A stretch of DNA of 64,000 bases, taken from Doryteuthis pealeii. Lineage: Eukaryota > Mollusca > Cephalopoda > Myopsida > Loliginidae. A model generated the notes under the pieces. That model searched no databases. It saw nothing but the letters and a program-made list of their open reading frames with translations, and had not been told where the DNA came from. The stretch spans positions 25,847,117 through 25,911,116 of the forward strand of contig CM042181.1 in the NCBI GenBank assembly GCA_023376005.1, read 5' to 3'. The position numbers were made by a program, and so were the translations under genes. Shown one piece after another: positions 34,887 to 46,555 of this stretch; the stretch's first letter is position 1, and each line of letters opens with the position of its first letter.

Positions 34887-35045
34887 CTAAAAAATATATA
34901 GAAAAGAAAAATCAAGTTAATTACATTTTTTAAAAATAAATAAATAAAAGCTAATTACATTTAATTGGAAGTATTTTGTAAAGATAAAGAATTGTTATTT
35001 GACAAGATAAAAATGGAACAATTTTTGAAAAGTAAAAGAACTTAC

Positions 35046-35123
35046 CTGAATCAAACAACTACTCCAAAATTTAGTCTCTGTCTCAAAATGATCATCATTT
35101 GTTTTTTCAAGGTTAGATAAAGC
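35046..35123 (-). CDS. PRKDC: PRKDC exon j (TKFWSSCLIQ)
   Basis: The exon is 78 bp, 26 codons, phase 0. It encodes ALSNLEKTND and TETKFWSSCLIQ, matching vertebrate ALNKQDWVDGE and EKDFWELASLDC by position and aromatic spacing. The acceptor is attttag and the donor gtaag. Only 159 bp separate it from the next exon, one of the shortest introns here. Confidence 0.9.
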
Positions 35124-35464
35124 CTAAAATTAAAAATGGAAAAAATCAATAATTTTCTCAGAAAAAAAATTTATAGCATTCTTTGATTGAAAAATACTTC
35201 AACTTAAGTCTTTTTTAAGGGGCTGAATTTTTGGTTAGAAAGAATAGTTATATTTGGGAAGTCGAGAACATTTTGGTAGTTACAGTTAAGAATATTCAAC
35301 TAACCAATTCAAATTGTGGAAACAACACCCTACAAGAAAGCAGCTGTACAGCCATTTGGCCCCTATCATACAAACCATCTAAGTAAGACAAACAAGACAT
35401 GCTGGAGACTGCTGGAGAAACAAGAACGAACTCATGTGACATTCTCCAGTGGAAACTTGCACAT

Positions 35465-35785
35465 GGGCATGCCAGCTACCCAGCTAGTAGTGCCACCTAG
35501 TCGCAAATCCTCGCGGTAAGGGAAGATAAACCTTTTGGACTCAGGGCTGGTGATCGCTACACTGTGACTAGAAAGGAGCAGCTATTTGGTGTAATCAAGA
35601 GTGTTGACTTTTTCCACCCCAAATTGTATAGATCAAGTTTTGCCATCTGGATCTATCATGCTGCACTGAAGTAGCTGAGATTATTGAAGGATCTAGAGGG
35701 TCACTTGGCATACTGATTGGGAAAGCTGGAGCAACACAACTATTCCATGCTCCATCAACCAGGACTGAAACATAACAATATGCCA
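35465..35785. repeat. dispersed repeat, copy 2 (partner at 33640-33935)
   Basis: See the first copy; identity looks above 85 percent by eye. It continues left (35320-35460) into text not seen next to copy 1. Confidence 0.8.
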
Positions 35786-36616
35786 GCAAGTCCCTACATC
35801 AATCAGCTCTGTGCAGATTCTAGATGCTTCACAGACGACCTCCCAGGGTTAATGACCAATAGGGATAGTGGGTGAGAGATTGTCATGGATAAGTATGCTG
35901 CCAGCATGAACAATAATGAAAGGCAGGATTGGCAAAATGATTGTCTAAGGAAATGGTTTTGGTAAGTCCATTTGGGTTTCACTTTTCTGCTAATGCCCTT
36001 GGGAACGGCATGAATCTATTACTTCCCATCCCAACTATGGATAAATAAAGAGCCAGCTGGGCTTTCTAGTCTTGGTAGGGCAACCAATCTGAATTCACTC
36101 GTCTCCTCCAGATTTAACTAGAAAAGATGGTGGTTAAACATCTAGCAGGATTAAAGACAAGACCTGGTAAGGGGGCGGATGAACATCTGTGTGTTGGTCA
36201 ATGGACATCTAGTAACCCTTTACTCAAACTGGTAACCAGTGAAGTGTATTCTTAATGCCTTGAAAAGTTAAACATTACCCAAGATTAACAGCCTTGCTTC
36301 TTTTTTGTTGTTTAATTATAATCAGAAAAATTTTAATTTTTGCTCCTTAAACAAAAATTTCCTTACAGTGCATGGTGCCAAAATGTCCAAGGGTTACAAA
36401 ATTTTTTCCTTTTCTAAAATGTTTAATTCTAATATTTGAAAAGTAAATACCATAATTATCTATTTATAAGATGCTCTATCTTTCCAGATTTTTCAGCTGA
36501 AAAGTCAGGGGTTTGTATTATGCATGAGAACTATATAATTAATTCTTTTCTAGCCACATGCCTCACCATAATTGGGATGGGATGACGAAAAGTAAGTTAT
36601 ATGTATAGTCTAAACC

Positions 36617-36870
36617 CGAGTTTTTCAACCGGTGTGCAAAAGTGTACCGTGAAGTTTCCGTGAGTGCTGAGGATCATCCTCTTATATTTTTATTCTATTA
36701 CTTAAATATTTTTTGTTTTAATTATGCTACACTTGTAGAACATTTTAACTATTCCTTTTCTTTTAAAATCTAAATTGTAAAATAATTATGTTTATATATT
36801 GAGGGTGTACCTCAATCAATTTATTGCCCAGCTCACTGTGCTGTGAGATGAAAAAAGGTTGAAAAACTGA
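36617..36870. mobile_element. hAT MITE with perfect 8-bp duplication
   Basis: The element has inverted ends CGAGTTTTTCAACC and GGTTGAAAAACTGA, 254 bp. Direct duplication TCTAAACC at 36609-36616 and 36871-36878, the 8-bp signature of hAT elements. No coding sequence. Confidence 0.92.
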
Positions 36871-37159
36871 TCTAAACCAATGTGTTTTACACTCTAACGT
36901 AGAAATATCCACTGGAATGTGTGTTTGTTTATAATTTAACCAATAAGAGACAAAGAAGGAACCAGAGTGATAATTCTCAACAACAACTCAGAGGCCTGTC
37001 TAAATCAATTTTCAGATTTCAAATAAAAAAATGTTATTTATTGCATGACCTGAGTATATTCACACCAACACAAGGGGATTTCTTTCTTTTTTTCCAGAAT
37101 TTATATATAAAAATTATATATAAATGTAAACCCTGCATTGCATGAAATTGGTTTATAAC

Positions 37160-37548
37160 AAAATTATGTTTTGAGGTTATTCAAAATGGCAGCAAATCAA
37201 ATAAAGTGCTCCAATCTTGAACAGAGGTCTGTCATCAAATTTTTAGTAGCTGATAAGTACAAACCATGTGAAATTTACAGAAGAATGTGTGAGGTGTATG
37301 CAGAAGCATGTTTTAGTAAAAAAAAAGTTTACAAATGGGCTAAAGATAGGTTTGCCACAACAAGCCTGAGTTAAAAAGACAGTCCATGAAGTGGACACCA
37401 ACTCTCTGGTAAAGAAAAGTTTCCGGGTGCAGTGGTCAGCAAAGAAGGTCTTCTGAGATTCTATTGATTTCTTTAAAAAAAAATGCTTCCTATTGCCAAC
37501 TCCTAAGACAAAATTCACCTAGTTATTGAATGACCCTCATATATAGGT
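37160..37548 (+). pseudogene. mariner relic with transposase HTH start
   Basis: The plus-strand frame at 37186-37374 reads LEQRSVIKFLVADKYKPCEI, YRRMCEVYAEACFSKKKVY and KWAKDRF, the first helix-turn-helix of mariner transposases. The catalytic half is deleted. The ends TTTTGAGGTTATTCAA and TGAATGACCCTCATA are loose inverted repeats next to TA. Confidence 0.8.
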
Positions 37549-38056
37549 TGACACAGTCGCAGTAATATCAACAGCAAAGGGTCTGACAATTCATGGTCTA
37601 CATTGACATAGCATCTACAGACACTAACCAAGAAGAAATATACAGAGCTTCAAGGTAGAACTCATTCTCAACAAGCAGGGGTATAAAAGCCATCTTAAAG
37701 CTCACATGTATATACTAGATATATATTAGATGGTATGCAAATCTAACATTTAAGTCTACAATATTTTTTAATACAATTTCAGTCATAAAAATGCATAGCA
37801 TGGAAACTTATTATCTTAACCCTCTATCACTGCCATTTGCAATAGCCATGTCCCAAATGGTTGACAAGCTAGTACTTATATCACTGATCTTTTACTACTG
37901 AATAGAAATGTATTTATATGATTCATTTCTCTTTTTTAATTCTATGCCATTTTCTAAGAGCTGACGATCTCTTGCATTTTCAGGTGGTCCAGCATTTTAA
38001 TTATCGACAATTTGGGACATTCTGGTAAATAGAGGGTTAACTAAATAAGAACTTAC

Positions 38057-38195
38057 CTCATTGTACAGCATAACTGCATTGCTATAGTCTCCACAAATTT
38101 CAGCATTGATGGCTTTTTGGCTGTCTTCCTGGGAACTGATTTGTTCTTTGAAGATTCCAAGCAAAGTGTCATGTTCTTTGTTTGATTTGTAAAGT
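38057..38195 (-). CDS. PRKDC: PRKDC exon i (FAT repeat: YKSNKEHDTLLGIF)
   Basis: The exon is 139 bp: one base finishing Arg, then 46 codons. It encodes LYKSNKEHDTLLGIFKEQIS and ends CGDYSNAVMLYNE. It matches the vertebrate LYRSIGEYDVLRGIF and RSDYSEAAKQYDEAL pattern, a TPR-like helical pair in the FAT region. The donor is gtaagt. Confidence 0.95.
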
Positions 38196-38230
38196 CTGAC
38201 AATAATAAATTCAACAGAAAAATCATAATA

Positions 38231-38570
38231 TCTTATTATAATGGAGAATATGCATGTAACTGTAATCAAAACTATGTCACAATTCCCTTAGTTATTTACA
38301 TCATATTCTTAATGATTATTAAATAATTATTATTTAATCATAATTAACATCTTATTTATTAACAATGTCTCTATTAAAGTTGAGCAGAGTCAGACTTGCC
38401 TCAAAACAGCCCATGTTATTAATGCATTTAAAATCCTACAATGAGTGTTATATATTACTAAGAAATAGAGGTTTACATAGTATATGGTGTGGATAATTTG
38501 TATACTGGCTTTAAAAACTCGGTTTAATAAATAATTACTTTTTATTAAAAGTAATCTTTTTATGTGCATT
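38231..38570 (+). mobile_element. Helitron-like 5' part
   Basis: TCTTATTATAATGGAGAATA start, then the shared text ttcccttagttattta, tattaacaatgtctctatta and ggtttaataaataattac. No 3' hairpin found before the next repeat. It begins just downstream of exon i's acceptor region. Confidence 0.6.
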
Positions 38571-38718
38571 CTTATTTAGTTTTGTTTAGCATGTAGCATG
38601 ACAAATGTAAGTATAAGCAAACACCTAGAGGTATATGTATATGAGTGTGTGTGTGTGTGTGAAACTCAAGTGCTGCTTGGAAAATCATAAAAGCTGAATG
38701 TGTGTGTGTGTGTGTGTG

Positions 38719-39352
38719 TGGTTTGGTTTGGTTTACGGCATATCAACCTCAATGGGTCATTTAATGCCGACAAAGTTGTGAAATAAATTCATTCTTAATG
38801 GATACTTTTTTTTTTTTTTATTTATAAACACATTTTTGGTTTGGTTTGTTTTGTTTTACGGCATATCAACCTCAGTGGGTCATTTAATGCCGATAAAGTT
38901 TTGAAATAAATCAATTCTTAATGGATAATACAATTTTTTTATAAATACATTTTTCTATTTAACCCATAGATGGGACCCTAACAAGTACTACCACTCCGGG
39001 TCAGAGTGGACCAGGGAGCAATGGTGATGAACGGGTGCTCCACATTCCCCAAACCTCCAAAACTGGAACCTCACCATCAGATAGAGTTTAACATCATATT
39101 GGGGCAATCATAATCATATAGGTGCTAGGGCTTGACGTGACCAGCCAAGTGATCAGAGGAGGCCTCTCCAACCACCCATCTAGGCTAAGTAAGGACCAAA
39201 ATGGAGTGTTACATGTCATGGACTGCTGAGCCACCAGGGTTCCATCCTTAAGCCTCATGTATCACCAACCACAGCCAACAGGTGGCTCCATTGGGGGGAG
39301 TCTTACCCCTCTGCAGAGGTGCAGTTGGTGTATTTGAACACTCAGCCAAGAG
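38719..39352 (-). mobile_element. 600-bp retroposon, full copy plus extra tail
   Basis: A truncated tail at 38719-38830 precedes a copy at 38836-39352 with both ends, lacking about 90 bp of the middle (tttaacatcatat joined to tggggcaatc). Both are oriented as elsewhere. Confidence 0.87.
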
Positions 39353-39624
39353 GGTGTGTGTGTGTGTGTATGTGTGTATTTGTGTCACAACAAAAAGTAT
39401 GTAAACTTGGCAATGGAAAGAAAAACTAGAATATATTTGTACATATGTGTGTATATGTGAGCATGTATGTATGTGTATGAGTGTGTATATAGGTTGGAGT
39501 CTGCTAGGTGAAAAAGTTATGAAAATCATAAAACTTGAATCATCCAATCTTAACAAATGCTAAAACCTAATTGGAAACATGCTGACTGGAAAAAACAAAA
39601 CAATCTCCATTATAATAACATATT

Positions 39625-39830
39625 ACTATGTTTTTATATAAATACTACTATTTCATTATTATGATTATATTATTATTACTGTTATTTAATTACTATTATT
39701 TCATTATATCATTACTGCTACTACTATTTTATTATATATTATTATATTATTACTATTATATATACAATTGCTATTACATTATTATAATTATTTTATATCA
39801 TTACCATTATTTTATTATATCATTACCAGT
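39625..39830. repeat. (TTA/ATT)n low-complexity tract
   Basis: A near-pure ATT/TTA/CTA trinucleotide tract. The Tyr/Ile/Leu-rich frame across it is a by-product. A shorter (ATT)n run is at 44828-44852. Confidence 0.9.
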
Positions 39831-39954
39831 GATGCAGATAATTTTTTGATTTAGTGCATCCTGAGATGCACATATTTGCTTTGAATGAGTCCCTGGGAAA
39901 ATTTATGGTTAAAAGAAATCAGGGTTTTTAAATCTGAAATTAAGATTTATGAGT

Positions 39955-40070
39955 TGAAATGGTGGGTGGCCATCCATTTATGCACTAAATTGGTAAGGAC
40001 TGGTATTGAACCCAGAACCTTGCGGTTCCTAGGCAGATGTTCTACTGACTGAGTTAAACTGGCCCCAAAG
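39955..40070 (-). repeat. tRNA-derived SINE, family 1, head part
   Basis: On the minus strand it reads GGGGCCAGTTTAACTCAGTC, agtagaacatctgcctagg and aaggttctgggttcaatacc, the A and B boxes of the family that also built the 69-bp array at 17512. Confidence 0.85.
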
Positions 40071-40716
40071 TAAGACATAACTTTAAATCTATTAATAATG
40101 GAAATTGGGTGTATTTCTGTCTGTAACAAAAACTATGTCACAGCTTACATCACAATATTCTCAATGATTGCGTCAGTTTATTAATGAGTATTTAATTTAT
40201 AGTCAAAATCGTTAATACGTACAATGAAAATAATCGTGTTATATACACTCAAAATTTTAGTAATCAATTTTTAAAATTATTTTTCACTTTTGTCAGTAAC
40301 AAGAAGTTAACTAAAAAGTTTACAAATAAATAAATACCAATGATTTTGTGTAAAATTTATGTGCAAAATATTCAAAATAATTATTTAATTAATAATTCAT
40401 AGATGCTACCAACATTTTATTTCTGGGGACAGGACTAAGTTTTCATTTCAAAGATTTTTTTTTGGGGGGGGGGGGTTACACCTTTAATAATAACTTTGAT
40501 GATTTTACTTACTTATGTTACAAAACACTCTGACATTGAATTTTTAACCACTCCCCCCTCAAGCAATATCTTTCAAAATTGATTTTAAACTGCCCGGAGT
40601 GCGTGTTTTTGTTGCTAGTAAAAAATAATAGTAAAAAAAGGACAAAATCTATAAGAATGAAAGCACACAAAAGTCTATCTCGCTTTTAAAGTATTTCAAA
40701 ATCATTTAAAACCAAC

Positions 40717-40840
40717 CTTGCCAAATCTATCCATGTCATCATATCTGCAGATGGTTCAGAGGGTATTTTGCGTGCTCGTTTGGCTCTTGGTCCACTAGAA
40801 TCACTAGTTTGGATAAGTCTTTCTTCCAAAAGAACAATTC
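40717..40840 (-). CDS. PRKDC: PRKDC exon h (basic loop, then WIDLAR)
   Basis: The exon is 124 bp, split codons at both ends. It encodes GIVLLEERLIQTS, then a basic loop GPRAKRARKIPS, then WIDLA with a split Arg. The vertebrate order is GIRLLEEALLR, AKRVRGKARLP, RWVELAKLY. The donor is gttggt; a second GT four bases on would break the phase of the next exon, so the first is chosen. Confidence 0.93.
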
Positions 40841-41176
40841 CTAATAAGGGAGACAAAAAAAAATAATTGAAGGTAATAAGACAAGGAAAAACTAAATGAA
40901 AAATGGGAAAGGGGTTAAAAAGAACAACAAAAACCCCAGAATAGTGCTCAATATCGTAGATAGAGCATTTATATCTCAGTTAGTGTAGCATGTACATGAA
41001 GTCAACGGCACTTGATTACTGACATTTTCTCGCCTCTGTGATTTTCAAGTGAACTGACAGTTACCAAGCGACATTGAGTTTATGTCTTTATATATATATA
41101 TATATGAGTATGAAAAGGTGGAATGAAAACATCACACAATGCTGTTAAAGAAGAAAACAATTTATAATATAATCAT

Positions 41177-41225
41177 AGCTGATACTGATCAATATTTCGA
41201 TTTTACAAAAATCATCATCAGAGCT
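41177..41225 (-). ncRNA. hammerhead-like ribozyme motif, left terminus
   Basis: On the minus strand: AGCT, then CTGATGA, T, a GATTTT-tgt-AAAATC hairpin, GAAA, a short TAT/GTA-type stem, then UC followed by AGCT. This order fits the type I hammerhead core, with stem I the AGCT/AGCT pair and cleavage expected after C. One unpaired T before stem II is unusual. Confidence 0.6.
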
Positions 41226-41288
41226 CATTCACTCCCGTAGTTGTTTGGGTCGGAGAGGAAAGTCAAATCAGTTTACAAAACAAAAAAC

Positions 41289-41925
41289 GAGCAGCGTTTT
41301 GGCGTGCCTTTTTCTTGAATTCTTAGAATCCGGTCCCTTTCAATATATTCTACCAAATAACTCTAATTTTTTCCGTTACATTGACGACACCCTATTCATT
41401 TACCCAAAAAATTGTAATTTAACATTATTGACAAACTGAATGATGTTGAACCCTCCATCCAATTTACTCATGAACTGGAACATAACCACTCCCTACCATT
41501 TTTAGACACACTTATTATAAATAATAACAACAGTTTAGAATTCAAAGTCTATCACAAAAATACTAACAAAAATGACTACATCCATTTTTATTCCAACCAT
41601 AACACTAAGATAAAAAGTGGTATCATAATTGGTTTCTTTCTAAGAGCTCTTAGGATATGTAACAAGCAACATTTAGATGAAGAATTCAATTTTATTGAGA
41701 GGTCTTTCCTCAAATTACAATACCCCTTAAATTTTGTACACCGTGCCAGAAAAAAATACATAATAAAAACAAAAATAATAATATCACATCTCCAAACAAT
41801 GACACACAACATAATAGTAATAACGTCTCTGATAGATACATAATACTTCCAAATAATCCTATTACTGATAAAATAAATAGAAACTTAAGTAAGATTGGTA
41901 TAAAAACTGTCGCTCACTCCACGAA
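41289..41925 (+). pseudogene. Penelope-like reverse transcriptase, truncated
   Basis: Broken plus-strand frames give FFRYIDDTLFIYP (the YIDD catalytic motif), then HELEHNHSLPFLDTLI and EFKVYHKNTNKNDYIHF, LRALRICNKQHLDEEF and a thumb-like region. These are late palm and thumb motifs of Penelope RTs. The fingers are lost next to the left terminus, and frameshifts occur near 41439 and 41760. Confidence 0.9.
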
Positions 41926-41929
41926 GACA

Positions 41930-42316
41930 GTGAAGAACATTCTTCAAAATAAAAATAACCCCAGATACACACATTCTGAAGCTGGAGTCTACACTATTGA
42001 CTGTTTAAAATGTAACAAGAAATATGTAGGGGAGACTTCCCGATCCTTAACTAAACGTCTATTGGAACACAAATATCACATTAAACGTGGTTTCCAAAAC
42101 AATGCATTAGCTAAACACATCTTTGATCTCAATCATACTTTAGATTTCAAAGGTGCCAAAATATTAACCCACATACATGATAAAACACTGCGTAGAATTA
42201 TGGAATCTTGTGTTATCCTTACCCATAAAACCATACCCCAAAGACAAGGTTTCTTTAATATATCCCCTTATTTAGCGACTCTTATTATCAGAAACCATAA
42301 AATCCCCTTCACATAA
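41930..42316 (+). pseudogene. GIY-YIG endonuclease domain of the Penelope element
   Basis: 128 codons open. Motifs: GVYTIDCLKCNKKYVGET (GVY and YVG as GIY-YIG, with the Cys pair typical of Penelope endonucleases), LTKRLLEHKYHIKRG (catalytic Arg and His region), then AKHIFDLNHTLDF and a closing ESCVILTHK with the late Glu. The domain nicks target DNA. It looks intact but is separated from a broken RT. Confidence 0.9.
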
Positions 42317-43038
42317 CTTTTTCCGTTATTTACGTCCCATTAAATTAAATTTAGGTTTATTGTTTTTGTTTTATAAATAAGATCTTTTCCGTTTTATTTT
42401 GTTTTGATTTCGGTTTTGAAAATAATACCTTACATTAGATCCAAATTGCTTAACATTATCTAAAATAATAACCAATTCCGCAAAAAACCTTTTTTACTTT
42501 ATATATAAAAACTAAATACAATAAATATTTAATCATTTATTAAATACAGAACTTAAAAATAATAATTAAAAATTAAAAATAATTAATCGTAAAATAAAAA
42601 ATATATAAAAAATTCCTTTTGTAAAATAATAACATATTCTGCCCATAACTTTTTTACTTTATATATAAAAACAAAATACAGTAAATATCTAATCATTTAT
42701 GAAATACAGAACTTAAAAATAAAAAATTTTAAAAAATAAAAACAATTGATCGTAATAAAATTCCTTTACTAAAAATCTTTTGAATTCCAACCGTCACATT
42801 TCTTAATACCCATCCATCCCCTTCCGTTTAAATTGTTTCGTCTTGTTGCCAACATCTCAAAAATCCGCTACATTTAGATGACAAAAGGTATACATAGAGA
42901 CATGACCGACATATATATGGCGCGAATTCCCACGTTGGTGAATATTGTAACGTCTTTTGTTCTTTTTTGCAGTTTTAAGGTTTTTTGTTTTGTAAACTGA
43001 TTTGACTTTCCTCTCCGACCCAAACAACTATGGGAATG

Positions 43039-43087
43039 AGCTCTGATGATGATTTTTGTAAAATCGAAATATTGATCAGTATTAGCT
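43039..43087 (+). ncRNA. hammerhead-like ribozyme motif, right terminus
   Basis: The inverted counterpart of 41177-41225 with the same core, CTGATGA and GAAA around GATTTT-tgt-AAAATC. The base at the expected cleavage position is T instead of C (TATT before AGCT), which is allowed in hammerheads. Confidence 0.6.
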
Positions 43088-43185
43088 ATGATTATATTAT
43101 AAATTGTTTTCTTCTTTAACAGCATTGTGTGATGTTTTCATTCCACCTTTTCATACTCATACCGTCGGATTCATTTCCTTTCTTT

Positions 43186-43227
<42 letters not shown>

Positions 43228-43459
43228 ATAATTTAACACAATATATGCAGACCAACTACCATGATACTACCAACTGCAGAAGTTACTTACCACAGTTTGA
43301 ACTGCTTTGGTCACATGATATGTGCATTATAAACTAACACTTACCAAAATACTGCAATTCTTTTGACTCACCTTAGCAAATTATATTCAAGAATATTTGA
43401 TTTAAAAATATATCAATGATTATATAAGATTTGCCTATAACATTTTTTATTTTATTATT

Positions 43460-43880
43460 TGGATTTTTCAGACCATTGTCCTCATCTTCATTGTTATCTG
43501 TACAACGTTTCGGCCGACGTGCCATTCGGCCTTCTTCAGGTATTTCTTGTCTCGAACTCGGGAACCTTCTTGCCGTAATCTGGAGCCATTACAGAACTTT
43601 GAACCCAACCTTTTATTCAATCCACGGGGATATCCTGTTCTCATTCCGCTAACCATAGCTGGGTACAAGTGTTAAGCTGTGTTAATTATTGTTATTCTAT
43701 GTTACTGTCACCCTTGACCAGGATTGAAGCTGCAGCCCAGAGATAACTGTCACTTAGAATTGTCTTAACCCAATCCCTATATCCACTATGCTATGTGTCC
43801 AATTTGACATAACAATGAAGATGAGGACAATGGACCGAATAATCCAAATAATATAAATTATCAAGCCTCATCTAAAAAAT
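43460..43880. repeat. inverted copies of the 'CTGAAGA...GAAA' repeat
   Basis: The left arm at 43462-43660 (complement of CCTGAAGAAGGCC and GGCCGAAACGTTGTAC) and a shorter right arm at 43805-43880 (aacaatgaagatgaggacaa) face each other across a unique 140-bp loop. The loop text recurs at 47380-47510 next to another copy. Confidence 0.7.
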
Positions 43881-44029
43881 TCAGAGAAATAACATTTGTT
43901 TTTATTTTCGTTTTTGAAAGAATTGCACAAATATTCCATTTTGTGCTTTGAAATATTCATTAGGCAGATTACGTACAAGAGTGAATCAAAAGTTTTGCAA
44001 TATTTTGATAATGTGAAGCCCAATTCGAT

Positions 44030-44965
44030 AATAATAACATAGCCGGGGCACGGTCTCAATGTATGTATGTTATGTATGAGAACGATGCTCCGGCTCAGTA
44101 TTACAGTCGTCGAAACTGCCCGTTCCAACCTCCCGTTCTTATGTTGTCTGTTGATTTACAGGAAGGCTGAAAAAGAGCTGGTTTTGTTTCTTTTACCAAC
44201 TCGGCTCAACAAAACAATTGAACACAACGCTTTTTGATGCTTATGTACAAAATATATACATTTATTTTACAAAGGAGCGAGGTGATTTCTTGTCAGTTGA
44301 TTGGCGATCTACAGCTAGTTTTTGGCTAAGTTATCAATTTTTTACCGAGTGGAAAGGCATCAGAGTGTATCGGTAAAGTTGTATCAAGGGCCATGAACTA
44401 TGGCGAACTCCCTAGTTTCGGAGTCTCTGACTCCACTTCTCCTCTTTCCTCGGTCTGTCCCGGTCTCCTCTTTTTCTATTTGGTCTGTTATTTATGGGAT
44501 CCAGACCTCCCCACCCCTAACATGTCTCTGATTGGCCAGCCACTCGATACTATTGCCTACGTGTCTAAATGGCTTTGTGCCAGCCTAGCTTGTATCTTTC
44601 CATTTGGATTTTTCCAACTCAAACGAGTCAAGGCCAACCATTGTTGTATTTATCTAAGTTTTTGAAATTGTTGACCAACTTGTCAAAAACTGGAATCTTA
44701 TTTATTAAATTATTTTATTTTGGCAAAATTTGAAATTCCGATTATATATATTAAATTCCATAATTTAAAGAATTTTTGCCTACGTGATGATTCTTTGTTT
44801 AGATGAATTTATATTTTTAATATAAACAATTATTATTATTATTATTATTATTTTTTTCTTATTTTTACTTTTAATTTTAACAAACCACCATAATTAATAA
44901 TTAGAGTAGTTTTAATTAATTGGTAATTAATTAATAGATCGCCAATCAACCCATAACACTTAAAT
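44030..44965 (-). other. possible solo LTR or other insert, unassigned
   Basis: A block richer in GC than its surroundings, with TTGATTGGCGATCTA at 44297 and its complement at 44936. Read on minus it could start TGTTATGGGTTGATTGG, but I could not find a matching right end or target duplication. Confidence 0.3.
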
Positions 44966-45109
44966 AGTGTTACGCTAGTTGCTTTTGCTGAGATTGTGAA
45001 AGTAACAAACCATACTGAATTGTAAGGTGATGAGCTTATCTGTCAATCTCTAAAATTGTTTATTTTCTTTTTTAGAATTACCATTAATCCTTATATCTTC
45101 ACATTGTTT

Positions 45110-45330
45110 GATAAATAAACTTTTATACATGTCTGAAGCCAACCTGGTACAACACCATGAAGCCAAGAGGTCCAGAAGAAAGTGTCGGCAACAAAGCACT
45201 GGCACATCAACATCTTCAGGGACAGCCTTAACATGCAACATCTGTGGTCAAGAATGTTTTTTGAACATTGGACTTCACAGTCACAGGAGGCACTGTAACT
45301 TCAGGAGCACAAAAACTATATTATAGTCTT
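45110..45330 (+). pseudogene. LINE tail with C2H2-like knuckle (copy 2)
   Basis: The plus strand reads SEANLVQHHEAKRSRRKCRQ, then a Ser/Thr linker and TCNICGQECFLNIGLHSHRR followed by HC. A basic stretch, linker and terminal C-x2-C-x12-H-x4-H knuckle form the usual carboxy end of RTE/CR1-type LINE proteins. 5'-truncated. Confidence 0.75.
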
Positions 45331-45879
45331 CTGAGACTGAAATGCCAATGAATAATGAATCCTTATATCTTCACATTGATTGATAAATAAAGTTTCATAC
45401 AGATGTAGTGTTACAATATCAAAAATATAGAACACAAAATTCTGGTTTGTCCATAGGAGAATATCACTTATGAGTTTATCATAAATTGTTAAAAATAAAT
45501 ATCAAAAATATCGATCACACAATGCTGGTGTGTCCATGGGTAGGTATATACATAAGAGAATGTCACTTATGAGTTTGTCCTTGCTTCTTGTTTGTCTTAC
45601 TTGGATTATTTGGGTGATAGGAAGCAAGTGGCCGTACAGTTGCTTTGTTGTGGGGTGCTATTTCTAGGATTTGTTCAAGACAGGACACAGAATCCTTGTG
45701 TAGTTTGCATTTATTTTCTTCTCAAAAAGTTTTCTTAGATTCCAATTGGTGCAGACATACAATGGCTGCAACTTCGTAAAATTCTCACTTTAATGTTATA
45801 AGAATCATAAAGAGTTAAAAGAACAAAAAATTTACACATCATTTAAAAAAGTTTATAAATTTCACTTTGATTTACTTAC

Positions 45880-45967
45880 CTAATGATTGCAAGTTGCTGG
45901 CTAAAGCAGATCTGACAATAATATCACTACTAACAGGCAATTCTTTATGTAAATCATAAAGAATGTT
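45880..45967 (-). CDS. PRKDC: PRKDC exon g
   Basis: The exon is 88 bp: 29 codons plus one base. It encodes NILYDLHKELPVSSDIIVRS then ALASNLQSL. It corresponds to the vertebrate stretch around [20 protein letters not shown]; similarity is moderate, but its position between two well-matched exons and the fitting phases support it. The acceptor is tttcag and the donor gtaag. Confidence 0.88.
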
Positions 45968-46221
45968 CTGAAATAGAAAAAGTTTTTAAACTGTCAAATT
46001 TTAAAAATTCCTGAATAAAACTAATTGCTGAACAGAAATATGCTAACAGAACAGAAAATTATATTACCTTAAATATGTATTTATTAGGACTACTCTAATA
46101 AAAATATCTAAAGATGATTCCCTTGATGGATCAGGGGAGAGTTACTTCCTATTACAGAGCATTATGGGTAGGATACTCTAAGTGAAGAGGAGAATTAGCC
46201 ATGACATGGATTGGCATTACA

Positions 46222-46507
46222 CTTTATTTGGTCTCTCATAAAGTTAAGTCTTAAATGACAGTTTTGGTAGAATGTAGATTTACGGTGAAATGAAAATGGC
46301 CGACCAAAACATGGCTTCCTCAAAGTGAAATAAACAAGGGGAGGTTACTCTCATTTATGTAGCTAATGTTCAGATTACCCTCTTTATTTGGTCTCTCATA
46401 AAGTTAAGTCTTAAATGACTGTTTTGGTAGAATGTAGATTTATGGTGAAATGAAAATGGCCGACCAAAACATGGCTTCCTCAAAGTGAAATAAACAAGGG
46501 GAGGTTA
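46222..46507. repeat. 160-bp direct duplication
   Basis: Two copies, at 46222-46347 and 46382-46507, differ by only a few bases and start tttatttggtctctcataaa. Recent. It lies next to exon f's donor side without touching the exon. Confidence 0.9.
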
Positions 46508-46555
46508 TACTGCTGTCTTTGTTAATGAGGCCAGATTTCTTAAAGAACAACTTAC

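Larger units (their letters stand above)
41105..43160 (+). mobile_element. Penelope-like element with inverted termini
   Basis: About 2.05 kb, bounded by inverted repeats of about 180 bp (41105-41288 and 42981-43160) that share gtatgaaaaggtggaatg, catcacacaatgctgtt and gtttgggtcggagagg. The inside carries a reverse transcriptase remnant followed by a GIY-YIG endonuclease, an architecture unique to Penelope-like elements. Both termini hold hammerhead-like motifs. The RT amino-terminal half is missing, so the element is internally truncated. Confidence 0.92.

Noticed and set aside
39628..39849. Tyr/Ile/Leu-rich 73-codon frame resembling a membrane protein
   Set aside because: It is translation of an ATT/TTA low-complexity tract.
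44393..44665. 90-codon plus-strand frame near the GC-richer block
   Set aside because: No recognisable motif; the block looks like an unassigned insert.
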